From positions 186,001-250,000 of the forward strand of contig WHVA01000049.1 of NCBI GenBank assembly GCA_015179125.1: DNA of 64,000 nt, in the 5' to 3' direction. The stretch is from Gautieria morchelliformis. Its lineage: Eukaryota > Basidiomycota > Agaricomycetes > Gomphales > Gomphaceae. The notes below the pieces were generated by a model that searched no databases, was not told where the DNA came from, and saw only the letters and a program-made list of their open reading frames with translations. Every line of letters begins with the position of its first letter. Positions within the stretch are counted from its first letter, which is position 1. Shown here one piece after another: positions 54,410 through 64,000 of this stretch. The translations under genes were made by a program, and so were the position numbers.

Positions 54410-54720
54410 GAAATAGACTTATATTTGCAAGCAGGGCTGTTACTTCATTCACTTTGAGCAAAGTCATGGTAATTTATTAATATCTATGTTTTGACATATA
54501 CAGCATATAAAATATCATAACAAAAGAACCCCCATTGCAAGCAGAAGCTGTTGTTGCACAAAGTCTGGGAAACTTATTGATGTCTATTTTTGAAAAGTTT
54601 TGAAAAAACATACAGTACATATGTTGAAATACAATTTGTTCAGCAATGTTCAGGGATTTTATTGATATATATTTTCGAAAAGATTTCACAAAAATATGAA
54701 GTATACAAATGTTAAAATAC
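54410..54720 (-). repeat. Repeated exon-like pieces in AT-rich sequence
   Basis: tgcaagcag(gg/aa)gctgtt...caaagtc...aatttattaatatctat recurs at about 54430, 54533 and, partly, 54640. It also matches the block upstream of the Helitron-2 fragment (45150-45230). It probably represents the repeated 5' non-coding exons of a Helitron-type gene on the minus strand. Confidence 0.4.
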
Positions 54721-54886
54721 AATAAGAAATAAAATAAAATAAAAACCCCTAATAACATAACAGATAGAATACATGTCAATGGGATTGCATTGGATAAAAA
54801 AGAGATATTTACCTACAAATAGAAAGCCAGCCACAGCAAGAAAAAGCCTGCCAAGACAGTAGACAGACAGCCAGCCAATCAGAGAC

Positions 54887-55010
54887 CCCAGCCAAGCAAC
54901 AGACACAACCAAGCAACAGACACCAGCCAAGCAACAGACACCAGCCAAGCAACAGACACCAGCCAAGCAACAGACACCAGCCAAGCAACAGACACCAGCC
55001 AAGCAGTATA
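54887..55010. repeat. Minisatellite, 18-bp unit ccaagcaacagacaccag
   Basis: Six to seven copies, the central ones identical. The unit length is a multiple of three, so a Cys/Leu/Ala/Gly-rich repeat peptide can be read on the minus strand, but no gene context supports it. Confidence 0.9.
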
Positions 55011-55540
55011 CATCAGCCACAGTCATAGAGAGCCCCAAGGTAAAGCAGGAGACAGGAGACACCAGAGCGCAGAATGAGCGGTTGTGCCTGTATACTGCGC
55101 AAAGGGTTGCGCATGGACCAGCCTTGCATATGGATGTGTTCGTTGCGAACTGGTCACATGACCGTGAAGGCTGCTGCGCAGCCTTTGTAGCTCGCGGCTG
55201 CACCACTCGCCGCTGACCTAAACAGACCGGTGTAAACCAGTGATAGCTGCCAGGGGCTCACGTGCTCCGCTGACAAACTAATGACCAAGAATTGGTCAGC
55301 AGCGCCCACAACCCACAGAGCTACGTTCTAACAGAGTAACTAGGTGTGTAACCACACTTCGCGCGGGGGTGTAGGTCAAATGCCTCAGTAAGGTCAAACG
55401 CATCAGTAAGTCTAACACATCGGTAAGTCTAACATATCAGTAAGGTCAAGTACATTGGGGAAAATCAAAGTAATCAATTTCCATCAAGTAAAATGAAGTA
55501 AAACACATAAACCATATCAAGATAAGTGGATATAAAAAAA

Positions 55541-56478
55541 TCAAGGAGCTCTAAGTAATACATCTTTATATACAATGTTGGTTGTGTCCAAACCCTCCTC
55601 AAGCAAGACCTTGACTCTGTTCCAATTGGTCCCTCTTGATACACCAACATACAACTGACCATGTCCAAACACTGGATATCTCAGGTCCAGTCCAACCGTA
55701 CCCAAAGACTGTCCCTGAGACTTGTTGATAGTCATTGCAAATGCCAAACACACTGGAAACTGCCTCCTTTGCAGCACAAATGGCAACTCTCCCTCTGATG
55801 GCTTAATGATGATCCTGGGGATGAAAGCAATATTTCCTGCACATGGACCTGAGATGATCCTTACCTCCAACACTCTAATGCTTATCCTCACCAACCGCAA
55901 CCTTGTCCCATTGCATAGTCTTTGCTTCTGATCCAAATTGCGCAACAGCATCAGAGGCACTCCAGGCTTGACTTCCACAGGATACCGATCTGCATCGTCG
56001 GATTCTTCAATGGAATTTGCGCAGTGCAAGACCTGAGCATCACCTGGAAACTCCCTAAACACCATGGAATTGATCTCATTGACCTCTGTGTTTCTGGCAC
56101 AGAGGATGGCACGCTCCAAAAAAATAATTGTCCTGGGCAGGGACTTGATTGCCAATGCCAGGGTATATTTCCTGGATCATATCTTCAATTCCAGGGCCAC
56201 AAACCATGTGAGGAGGCAGTGAGAACGTGTGATCTAGTGGGAGATCCTTTCCCTGGCCCACATTCTGCAGCCATTCTGCAAACCTGGCACTGTCAGGGTC
56301 ATTTATCACCCGCATGTTCTCTGTCAGATGGAGGACCTTGATCTTTGGCCACAGATATGACTTCTGAAGGGTAGCTCCCACGATATCCTCCTTGGAGCCT
56401 TTAGGGACAATTGGCAGAGTCTGCTGAAAGTCACCTCCAAAGGTGACTGTGATGCCACCAAAGGGTTGGTCAGGCTGG
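55541..56478 (-). pseudogene. Helitron 1 helicase, C-terminal part
   Basis: PIF1-type superfamily 1 helicase motifs on the minus strand: FGGDFQQTLPIVPKGS (about 56400-56450), LTENMRVINDPDSARFA (about 56290-56340), FLERAILCARNTEVNEIN, and the terminal block AMTINKSQGQSLGTVGLDL...GQLYVGVSRGTNWNRVKVLL (about 55600-55740). A frameshift near 56100-56155 separates two frames. It ends at 55541 with LLRAP. It is separated from the N-terminal helicase part by the C4 LTR; when that is removed the frame is continuous (RDFLDQ then PDQPFGGITVTFGG). Confidence 0.75.
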
Positions 56479-58817
56479 TGTCATGACGTGTTTATTTCCC
56501 ATACTCAGATGCTCAGTTCTCCTATTTTCTCACTCCACCTTCATGTTTGTTCCGACCGCCCTTGCTGTGTTTGGCAACCGATCCTCGCTGTTCGCGCCAT
56601 TTACCATGGCCACACCGTCGAAGCACGATCGACGTCCCTGAACTAACTTAGCAGTCATCGCTGGGCGTATCACCTCCTCTGCTCAACCCTCTTTCGATGG
56701 TGTTCCTATGATTGGACTGTCATGACTTGTGTATTTCCTGGACCTTGTTATCCCCATTTCCCCTGTCGCCACTCCTCTCCCGTGTTCGCTCGGCTTTGCC
56801 CTCCACTTCAACCACTTCTCCCCTATGCCATTCCTGTTCACCATTCCTTGCATTTCTCCGAACTGCTATTCGCTGCTCGTGCATTTCGCCAGCAGGCACA
56901 CCATCAAAAAACTATCAATACCATTTACCCGGCAAGATGGTTCATCACTAACCCCATCACCTTCTTAATCCAACCCCTTTGGGTGTTCATATGGCCAAAG
57001 TGTGTTCGCAGGACGTCCCTTCCGTAGGTCGTGCGGGATCAACCCAGTAGACGAAGATGTTGTGATAAACGCAACTATTTCATTTCAAATCGTTTATATA
57101 TAAAAGAAACTAATAAAGAAAGAAAAAAAGAAAAAGATCAAAAAAAGAAACAGAAATGACATTTATGATAGACGTCGGCGACGACGATCACATGAATTTA
57201 CGATATACTATATTACCCATAGATCGGGTAATATACAGGAGTTCGAGCGTCGACCATGTGCGGTTGATCAGGGACGGCGCGCCTATCGAGTGATGGCATT
57301 GGCCATGACGTCGACAGGCGCCAGGCCATAGGCACCGAGGGGTGCGGGCACCAAACGCCGCAGAGAACAATAGACTGCGCAGGAGTATAGGGTGCTGTGG
57401 AGCGACCTGAGAATGTCACCTGCAGTATACATACTCAATCAGCTGCCCCACAGAAAGGGCACAGAGATAGCGGCCCCATCTCCAAGCCCAGCATATATGC
57501 TGGGCAGGGTAGACTCAGCTCCATTTTTCTATTTGAATTCCATGACACGTCTGACTGACTACTATCTTAACATCATGTGGACAGGGGCTTTGTATACTAG
57601 GTACAGATCTCTATTCCAAAGCCCAGACAATCCTAACATCATCCCCATCACCCATGACTTTATGACTATAAAATAGTCACCCCTTAGTTACAAGTAGTTT
57701 TTCGACCCATCTGTCCAATATCTTGAACACTAGTGGCTACTATCAACATAGTATAAATAGCTAGTACAAATGTATGAACGAAATTATCCAGAATTGATTA
57801 TTCTGCCTCCTGAAATTACTGTAGTCTTGTTTGATAGCTACAGAGCTCAGATCTTGATAGTTTACTCCAAATCTTCGTCGAGGGTCTACTATCACTGTTT
57901 ACACTATACTACCTTAAAAGCGACCGCTTTTGATTTGGTTATCCCTTGGATCGACACCGTTCTTCTGTCGACACGGTCACGTGACTCTCATTCATCAGTG
58001 CTGGACGCGCCTCGAAGGGCTTAGTCAGCACACAGAAGAGGGGCGAACATAGTGGTTCCAGTCACTGAGCAATAGATTCTATTCGTTGAAAGGCACTAAT
58101 TAACATCTTAATCCAAAAGAAGAGTCCGTGCAGGGTAGCATGTATGCGGGTCCCAAGACATGGTTTTGTACATGAATGCCTTTGCCACCTTTACTCTCCA
58201 TCGTTCCATGTTCGCACCCTTCCCTCACTCTATTGTATGTTTATTCCATCTACTTAGTATCATGACTGCGCACCCCTATCCAACCCTGACTCGCGACGGC
58301 CTCTTTCCTATTCGCTGATGCCTTACGAGCATTCGATATAAGTAGTTTACATTCGCATGTATATTCTCCAGTTCAATTATCATACATCGTCCATCTTGTG
58401 CAAACTTGACCTCGCTGTGATCATCATCTTGAGCCTTCTCTTGGAGATTTCTATCTTCGACCAGCAGAGGACTTTGGCATCACTGGTGAGTTCTCATACT
58501 TCATCTTCATTACCTTAGCCTTCGAACTATTTTCTGTGCTGTTGGAGAAGGGCTCGGAAGGAGCACCTTTGCCGGCGAAGGGATTGTCGCTACTTAGACA
58601 GCCCTTCCGTGACACCTTGCATGTTACATCGTCAAGTGCCACGGGCCATTTCGCTACGACTGTAGATAGGGCGAGCCCCGTTTGGGCAACCCTCTTATCC
58701 TGTGAACATTCATTGGTTCACGTATTCGCCAAACGGCATACTTATTCGCACAAGCTATTCAGGCATTTGCTGTGTTCACTAATGCACGATACTAACGCCT
58801 CAAAACCAATCTTGACA
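56479..58817 (+). mobile_element. C-family LTR (copy C4) inserted in the Helitron helicase, with doubled 5' part
   Basis: It starts TGTCATGACGTGTTTATTTC and ends CCAATCTTGACA, flanked by GCTGG (56474-56478 and 58818-58822). After about 240 bp the 5' end starts again (TGTCATGACTTGTGTATTTC at 56718), so two LTR 5' portions stand in tandem before a single 3' end. A further foreign insert lies at 57058-58118. Confidence 0.85.
57058..58118. mobile_element. Unclassified insertion within C4
   Basis: Relative to the other C copies (gacgaagagtccgtgc), about 1.06 kb is inserted between two copies of GAAGA (57053-57057 and 58119-58123). The insert begins tgttgtgataaacgcaac and ends aacatcttaatccaaaa. 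It contains a purine-rich A/G tract (57100-57150) and a 12-bp palindrome cccagcatatatgctggg (about 57486). A frame of about 90 codons near 57392-57676 is not recognised. The type of element is unknown. Confidence 0.5.
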
Positions 58818-58822
58818 GCTGG

Positions 58823-59466
58823 TCAAGGAAATCCCTCAGTGTCCTGTCAATGGCCTCTATGGCATGGCGATGCTGCATTGCAGCCTCATCCCAGATGAGG
58901 AGACTGGCCTGTCTCAGCATGTCAGCCTTGTCAGAGTTCTTTGTGATGGAGGAGAGAGAGCGCTCATGGACAGGAATGGGAATTCCAAGCATGCTATGAG
59001 AGGTTGTACCCTTAGTGAGGATAAGTGCAGCCATTGCAGATGAGGCTACTGCAATCACAATGAGGCTCTCCGCTCTACAGGAGTGGATTATACTGTTCCA
59101 TGTGAATGATTTCCCAGCGCCACCTGAGCCAGTGACAAAAAACATTTGTCCATCAGGTTTCCCATGAGCATCTTTGACCGTAATATCTGATCATGTGCAG
59201 ACCTTTGACCCTCATTCAGCTTGGGAACCTCCTCATCAGCTATGTCCATCTCTTCAACAGAGTCATAGTACCTCTGCTCAGCTATGAACCTGTTTCCAAT
59301 GAGGGCCTCTCACTCGCCTGCCACCCAAGGCATATCATCAAAGCTGCTCAAGGACATTCCACCCTGCTGGAGGATTTTTTCCAAGAGAAAGAGGCCAAAA
59401 TCATAAACCTGATCATCCTATGGATCCTGCATACCATGTCTGATTTGGAGCTTATGTCTGAGATCA
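58823..59466 (-). pseudogene. Helitron 1 helicase, N-terminal part
   Basis: Walker A FVTGSGGAGKSFTWNS (about 59090-59140; GSGGAGKS fits GxxGxGKS/T) and Walker B LLIWDEAAMQHRHAIEAID (about 58850-58900) mark the PIF1-like helicase that unwinds DNA during rolling-circle transposition. Upstream, PKLNEGQRSAHDQI is the usual helicase start. Frameshifts at about 59150 and 59470 and stops near 59410 and 59315 separate this part from Rep. Confidence 0.75.
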
Positions 59467-62400
59467 TCACATGTGCTCCCTGAAACCATCCCATAGTCTG
59501 CCGGGACCCGATGGATTGCAATGGCCAAGGATGGTGGCAAAGAGATGTCTGAGCTGAGCACCTGTTTTCATGCCACTGGCTTCCTGGAGACACAACCTCA
59601 ACTCCTGATCATCATCCAGAAGTCCCCTTGCACGACAGGCCTCCTTGTAAGTAGCATATTGTATGCCATCCACCGACCTAAGCTCCTCAAAGGATCTAGC
59701 CCCCTTGACCACTGTGAGGAGAGTGTGCACAAAAAATCTCTCTCCTGATTTAGGGTTTGCAAAGTGAAGGCGACCGATGCTATAACCTCCTTGGCATGGT
59801 GTCCATACCTTTTCCAGTGATTGCCAGGTAAAATGCTCAGGAAACTCCACATAGAGCAGATCACGTGCTTCAGGGTAGATATCATTGGCCTCAAAGTAAG
59901 CCATGAGCGGTGTCTTTTTCGACTCAGCCCTTTCCAGGATGTTGTCCACATCCTGGTTGGGATCAAAGATGATTGTGTGATGGTCCTTTTCATGGACTGG
60001 CAGTGCCATGACTGCAGGCACCTGGGTGTGGATTTCCCGCTCCAGAAACCTCCAACAGGCCTCATGAGCACTGACATAGCGAGCATCCAGGTACTGCTTA
60101 ATTTCATCCTGGGTGCGACCAAACTCCATTGTGGTCCGATCATGGCCCTTGTAGAGATACTTGTGGATATACTTGATACACCTCACATTGAGGGTGAGTT
60201 CAGGGTTGATGTGACACCAGAATTTGAGCAAGAGCAGAGCAGAGTATGGCACAACCCATCTGTTGTCCAGCATGTCACCTCTGACATTGTGCAGCCTTCC
60301 ATCATTGCGATGACGATATTTTGGATATCCATCCTCATTCAGACTGGTTTCCTCACAGAATGGCTTTGGGAAGTTTTTCTTGCACTTGCCATTTTCCATG
60401 CAGGGTGCATTTTGATTCATTTCTCCACAGGGACCATGTGTCATCAGCTCACAGACCAACCGGTAGAGGATAGGATGAGTCTCTGGATCAGGGAACTCTG
60501 CCGAAATCATTGAATCCACCTCATGTGGATGTCTGATCTTGGAATCTCTTTCAAACCAGATAAGAATACACATGTGTGGGAGTCCCCTTTTCTGGAATTC
60601 AATGGTGTGGATGCGAGCGATGGTTTCCCCAAAAATATTTTCCTTGATGATCAAGTCAATTAGGTATTTCTTTTTGAGCTGGAACACCCGCAACACCAGG
60701 TCAGGCCTGTCCTGAGGAGTTTGTCCAGGCAACAATGCATCCAATATCTCCGGCCAGTTGGGATTGGCAGTCATGGTAATAAAGAGATCAGCCACACCAT
60801 GCTTCCTTGAAATGGCCAGAGAGTTCTGCAGGTTTTCCTGCATGTCCCGTGTCCCCCCCTGAAATGTGGCAGGCAGAATGGATCTTGTGCCCAAGTTGTT
60901 TGGATCTCTGTCATTGTCATTGCGATGAAAGGCATCCATCATCTGGTTATACATCTCAGCACGGAGAGTGTGTTGATTTGTCCTGATCCACCTCAGCCTG
61001 CTTTGCTCTGCAGCGGCCCAAGAGTCTACAATGTACTGCTGGAATAATTTGCCAGCACGCAGGAGTGTTGTAGGTTCTTCTGTTCTCTGGAAGAGACGAT
61101 AGGAATGGTACTGAATTTGGGTGACACGCCCACGTCGCTCACGCTCTCCTGGTAATTGGCGATAGCGAATACCAGGTTGCCACCCTAACTCTCCCCTGGG
61201 AAAGAGCAAGACATAGTGAAGAGAGGCATAGTTTGGATTCATATCGGATACCCTTCGAAAGCGTCCACCTTTGAGCTGGACAATAACATCCCTAGGTTCA
61301 GGGTTGATGCCATCTCCAGGAAGAACCACCGCAATCTCATCCGCAGTAGGGATATTATACCTCCTAGGATCCCTGTGTTCCCTGTATGTGAGCCTAGCCC
61401 TGATCTCACCATTCTGTCCCTGAGCTCTGAGCCTCTCAGCCGCTTGTCTATATATGGCAACATGAGGATTGCATAGGAGGAGCATTTCCTGCAAGTCTCC
61501 CATGATAGTTGGAGACAGACCTGGGTTACATGCCTTCCTCTGTGCCAAAGCCAATGCTGGATCATATATATAAAGTTGGGCATACTTTATCGCCCTCCCA
61601 GGGTTAGGGATGAGAGAGCCATGAATATGATACAGTTCGCCCTGTAGCTTGAGGACATATGGACCACGACCCTCCCGAAGCAAATCGAGGTCAAAGTTGG
61701 CGCCCAAGGAAGTGAATGCAAACGCCGCATTATACTGCCTGATGTTCTGGCGAAACTGTTTGGCCTCAGGGTCCTGGCCCTCTAAGAGCCGTCTCAATGG
61801 ATGAGGGAGCACTGGAAGCTCTGGAAGCTGCACCTTTCCTTCTAAACAGCAATCACCAAATCTGGGCCGCCGATTTGAGGATCTCAGCAGGCGTTCTGCC
61901 ATCCAGTGTAATGCTCCACAGTCAGGGCAGGGAACAACCATGGGACCCAGATCATGACGCAGCACATCTGCCTCAATTATTCTAGAGCGACCGAGTGGAA
62001 TAGGAGGAGGAGGTCGCTGAGGACGCTGCTGAGGTACAGGGAGTGGCTGAGGAGGCTGAGGAGGTGTAGGGAGTGGCAGAAGAGGCTGTGGAGGTGCAGG
62101 GAGTGGCAGAAGAGGCTGTGGAGGTGCAGGGAGTGGCCGAGGAGGCTGTGGAGGGGCAGGGAGTAGCCGAGGCATTGGTCTTACTGCATTAGCCTGAGCC
62201 TGCAATGCTGCGACTGCTGCAGAACCTACTACAGGAGGTCTAGGAGCTGGTTGTAAAGATGCCTGCCTGTGTCTTCCCAAGGGCTGTGCTGGGATAGGCT
62301 GTATACCAGCAGCATGAGCATGCAAATCTTCCACCGCTGTAGAGCCTACTACAGGCTGTCCAATTCCAGCCGCCTGAGCACGCAACTGAGCAATTGCTGC

Positions 62401-62841
62401 AGAACCTACTACAGGAGCTGGCTGTCCAGCGTCAGGCCTATTTCTTCTGAGGGGCTGTAATCATGGGATAGCTGCTAACTGTGCATGAAGGGCTGCCACC
62501 TGCTCTCCAGGACTGGGATCAGGTTGATATGATGGCCCCGCAAGCGTAGGAGGGCGCAATGATGGCCCTGCAGGCATAGGAGGACATGATGATGGCCCCG
62601 CAGGCATTGGTGGACGTGATGGCCCGGCCACAGGTTGTTGAAAAGGATCGGCTGCACTGCTTCTAGAAGGAGGGTGAGGGATGGCAAAAGGCGGTGGTGG
62701 AGGGGGTGGCTGGTTCTGAGCTCCAATATGCGCTCTCCGATTACTGGGTGGTGTCATTACCTCCTGCCCCTCCCTTGCACTTTGACGCACCTGCCGACGG
62801 TTGCTCTCTGGGGTAGATGGATCCCTGAGAAATGCAGGCAT
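59467..62841 (-). pseudogene. Helitron 1 Rep (HUH endonuclease) protein
   Basis: On the minus strand one frame runs from ATG 62841 (MPAFLRDPSTPESNRRQ) to TGA 59467, about 1125 codons, with a single in-frame TGA at 62461-62463. The Pro-rich head has a 10-residue repeat (LPAPPQPLLP, coded by 30-bp repeats at 62035-62165) and an AGPS repeat. A zinc-finger-like CPDCGALHW...CC follows.

Rep motifs: FITMTANPNWPEI, the HUH region GLPHMCILIWF (second His replaced by Cys; about 60560-60590) and the two-Tyr motif YIHKYLYKGHD (about 60137-60178). The start is probably spliced: a donor gtaagt at about 62878 and an acceptor ctcag inside the first codons suggest upstream exons. Confidence 0.8.
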
Positions 62842-63002
62842 AAGAGTAGAGAGAGAATAAAGATATCAATATCAGACTTACATCGCAAGCAGACTAAGGC
62901 AAACTCAGGGAAAACAGGCTGTGTGGGTATCTCAGACGGATTGCAAAGCCACTGATCCTAATATAAATACTGCAAATAGCAGATACAGTTACAAAAACTT
63001 AC

Positions 63003-63778
63003 CAGAAAGGGGATAATACCCAGGTAGGGTATGCAGCAGTGACAGGACAAATGCACTTGAAAAGTGCCTACAAAATGCCAAAAAAGCGAAGTTATAGCAA
63101 ATAACAACATAATAAGCATCAAGAAAAGGCAGATACAATAGCATAACACTCACCAGAAACACCCAGGTAGCAAGTGCAGCAGTGACAGGAAGAATGTCAC
63201 TTGAAAAGTGCCTAAAAAAGGCCAAAAAAGCGAAATTATAGCAAATAAGAACATGATAAGCATCAAGAAAAGGCAGATACAATAGCATAACACTCACCAG
63301 AAACGTAGCAGGTGCAACAGTGACAGGACAAATATCACTTGAAAAGTGCCTAAAAAAAGCCAAAAAAAGCGAAATTATAGCAAATAAGAACATAATAAGC
63401 ATCAAGAAAAGGCAGGTACAATAGCATAACACTCACCAGAAACACCCAGGTAGCAGGTGCAACAGTTACAGGACAAATATTACTTGAAAAGTGCCTAAAA
63501 AAGGCCAAAAAAAGCGAAATTATAGCAAATAAGAACATGATAAGCATCAAGAAAAGGCAGATACAATAGCATAACACTCACCAGAAACGTAGCAGGTGCA
63601 ACAGTGACAGGACAAATATCACTTGAAAAGTGCCTAAAAAAAGCCAAAAAAAGCGAAATTATAGCAAATAAGAACATAATAAGCATCAAGAAAAGGCAGG
63701 TACAATAGCATAACACTCACCAGAAACACCCAGGTAGCAGGTGCAACAGTTACAGGACAAATATTACTTGAAAAGTGC
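63003..63778 (-). repeat. Tandem exon-intron modules upstream of the Helitron gene
   Basis: Six modules of 139-150 bp. On the minus strand each has an exon-like piece starting GCACTTTTCAAGT and ending CTG, followed by gtgagtgtta (gtaagt in the last) and, 86-87 nt later, a tttttttag or similar before the next GCAC. Exon-like pieces (plus coordinates): 63721-63778, 63582-63633, 63437-63494, 63298-63349, 63154-63211, 63003-63067; lengths alternate 58 and 52, the last 65. Higher-order period 284 bp: 63298-63581 and 63582-63865 are almost identical. Translating them gives hydrophobic nonsense peptides, so they are more likely 5'-UTR exons or a transcription/termination array than coding. Confidence 0.75.
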
Positions 63779-63849
63779 CTAAAAAAGGCCAAAAAAGCGA
63801 AATTATAAATAACAAACATAAAAAAAGGCAGTTTCAGTAGCATCAAACT

Positions 63850-64000
63850 CAGCAGAAAGAACCTAGATAGGAAGTTAATGGAAGGGATGCAGGTGGTGGG
63901 AGGGATGGGATGGGATGGGATGATGGTAGAAGGAGGGCAGAGGGGACCGGCTGCGCAGCGTCTGCCAGGTCACCCAGCGCTGTACTGGCAAGCCCCAGAG
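63850..64000. other. Upstream end of the window within Helitron 1
   Basis: Purine-rich sequence with (gggat)n repeats at 63905-63922, then a GC-rich stretch with ggctgcgcagcgtctgcc, which recalls gctgctgcgcagcc (55167-55180) and gctgcgcagcg (46915-46925) in the promoter-like parts of the other units. It probably belongs to the 5' region of Helitron 1. No gene. Confidence 0.4.

Larger units (their letters stand above)
55340..64000 (-). mobile_element. Helitron 1 (minus strand, 5' end beyond the window)
   Basis: A rolling-circle element recognised from its Rep-helicase. On the minus strand the 3' end is proposed at CTAG (55340-55343), preceded by a small hairpin (gtgtgg/ccacac-like, 55344-55360) and by short cttactgat-type repeats. 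The same last 90 bases occur at 47048-47150. After the gene and an upstream exon-like array the element continues past 64000. It has been interrupted by the C4 LTR (56479-58817). Confidence 0.6.

Noticed and set aside
62989-63846. Overlapping minus-strand frames coding hydrophobic, membrane-like peptides
   Set aside because: They repeat with the 139-145-bp module and run through the splice consensus sites; the T-rich intron-like parts give Phe/Leu-rich translations by composition.
63003-63865. Regular repeats considered as a CRISPR-like array
   Set aside because: The genome is eukaryotic, the intervals between repeats are themselves repeated, not unique spacers, and no cas-like gene is present.
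1-64000. tRNA or rRNA genes
   Set aside because: No cloverleaf-like arrangement with a T-loop GTTCRANYC box or rRNA-like conserved stretch was recognised on reading; a dedicated scan was not possible.

Overview
This is nuclear DNA of a filamentous fungus, most likely an agaricomycete basidiomycete. The genes carry many short GT-AG introns (about 45-140 nt). Two F-box/LRR-type genes are present. The mobile elements are also typical of that group: Ty3/gypsy, Copia, a Tad/CgT1-like LINE, a Ngaro-type tyrosine-recombinase retrotransposon, hAT, CACTA-like foldbacks and Helitrons. No rRNA, tRNA or CRISPR was recognised. All calls come from reading the sequence; no database search was possible.

Host genes. 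The window opens inside the 3' part of an F-box/LRR-like gene (1-1243). A compact gene island follows at 31.4-42.8 kb, all on the + strand: an F-box protein (31466-32799), allantoinase (34548-36213, purine catabolism, metal-ligand set complete), a SIKE-family coiled-coil protein (36892-38222, probably a STRIPAK signalling component) and carnitine O-acetyltransferase (39148-42832, about 20 exons including 10-nt and 23-nt micro-exons).

Left transposon block, 1.7-31.1 kb. Target-site duplications (TSDs) let most of it be read as a nested record. A Ty3/gypsy element spans 2129-22052 (TSD GTGTA). It has been hit by a 5'-truncated LINE (3282-7632, 13-bp TSD), a solo LTR (8131-8614, TSD GAAAC), a Copia element (10019-15262, TSD GAAAC) and a small non-autonomous LTR element (17815-20695, TSD CCACA). 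The LINE was itself hit by an LTR (3544-6758, TSD AATAC) that carries a reverse-strand gypsy fragment, giving four levels of nesting. Next comes a hAT remnant (22128-31068, 8-bp TSD) containing a Ngaro element (22517-28522, split direct repeats A1...B1-A2-B2), a CACTA-type foldback (28579-28962, TSD GAG) and a second hAT (29744-30679, TSD GCCAAGGG). Another CACTA-type foldback lies at 1702-2091 (TSD TTT).

Right transposon block, 43-64 kb. Minus-strand Helitron-type units appear to stand head to tail. One has a nearly complete Rep-helicase (55541-62841), one survives as an N-terminal fragment (about 44.83-45.11 kb), and a third carries an unrecognised gene. They are broken up by solo LTRs of one long (about 1 kb) family: 43278-44723 (TSD AGGGT), a fragment at 46265-46675, 47404-53798 (TSD ATGGG) and 56479-58817 (TSD GCTGG). 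One of these contains a full Ty3/gypsy element (47787-53146, TSD TCGT), another a smaller solo LTR (43958-44384, TSD CCACT). Upstream of the large Helitron gene lies a tandem array of exon-like modules, each bounded by splice consensus (63003-63778).

Most unusual: the small LTR element at 17.8-20.7 kb, whose interior is built almost entirely of short hairpins; the exon-like array of the Helitron; an initiator-tRNA anticodon-loop primer site overlapping the Copia start codon; and a promoter- and intron-bearing passenger gene inside the Ngaro gag.
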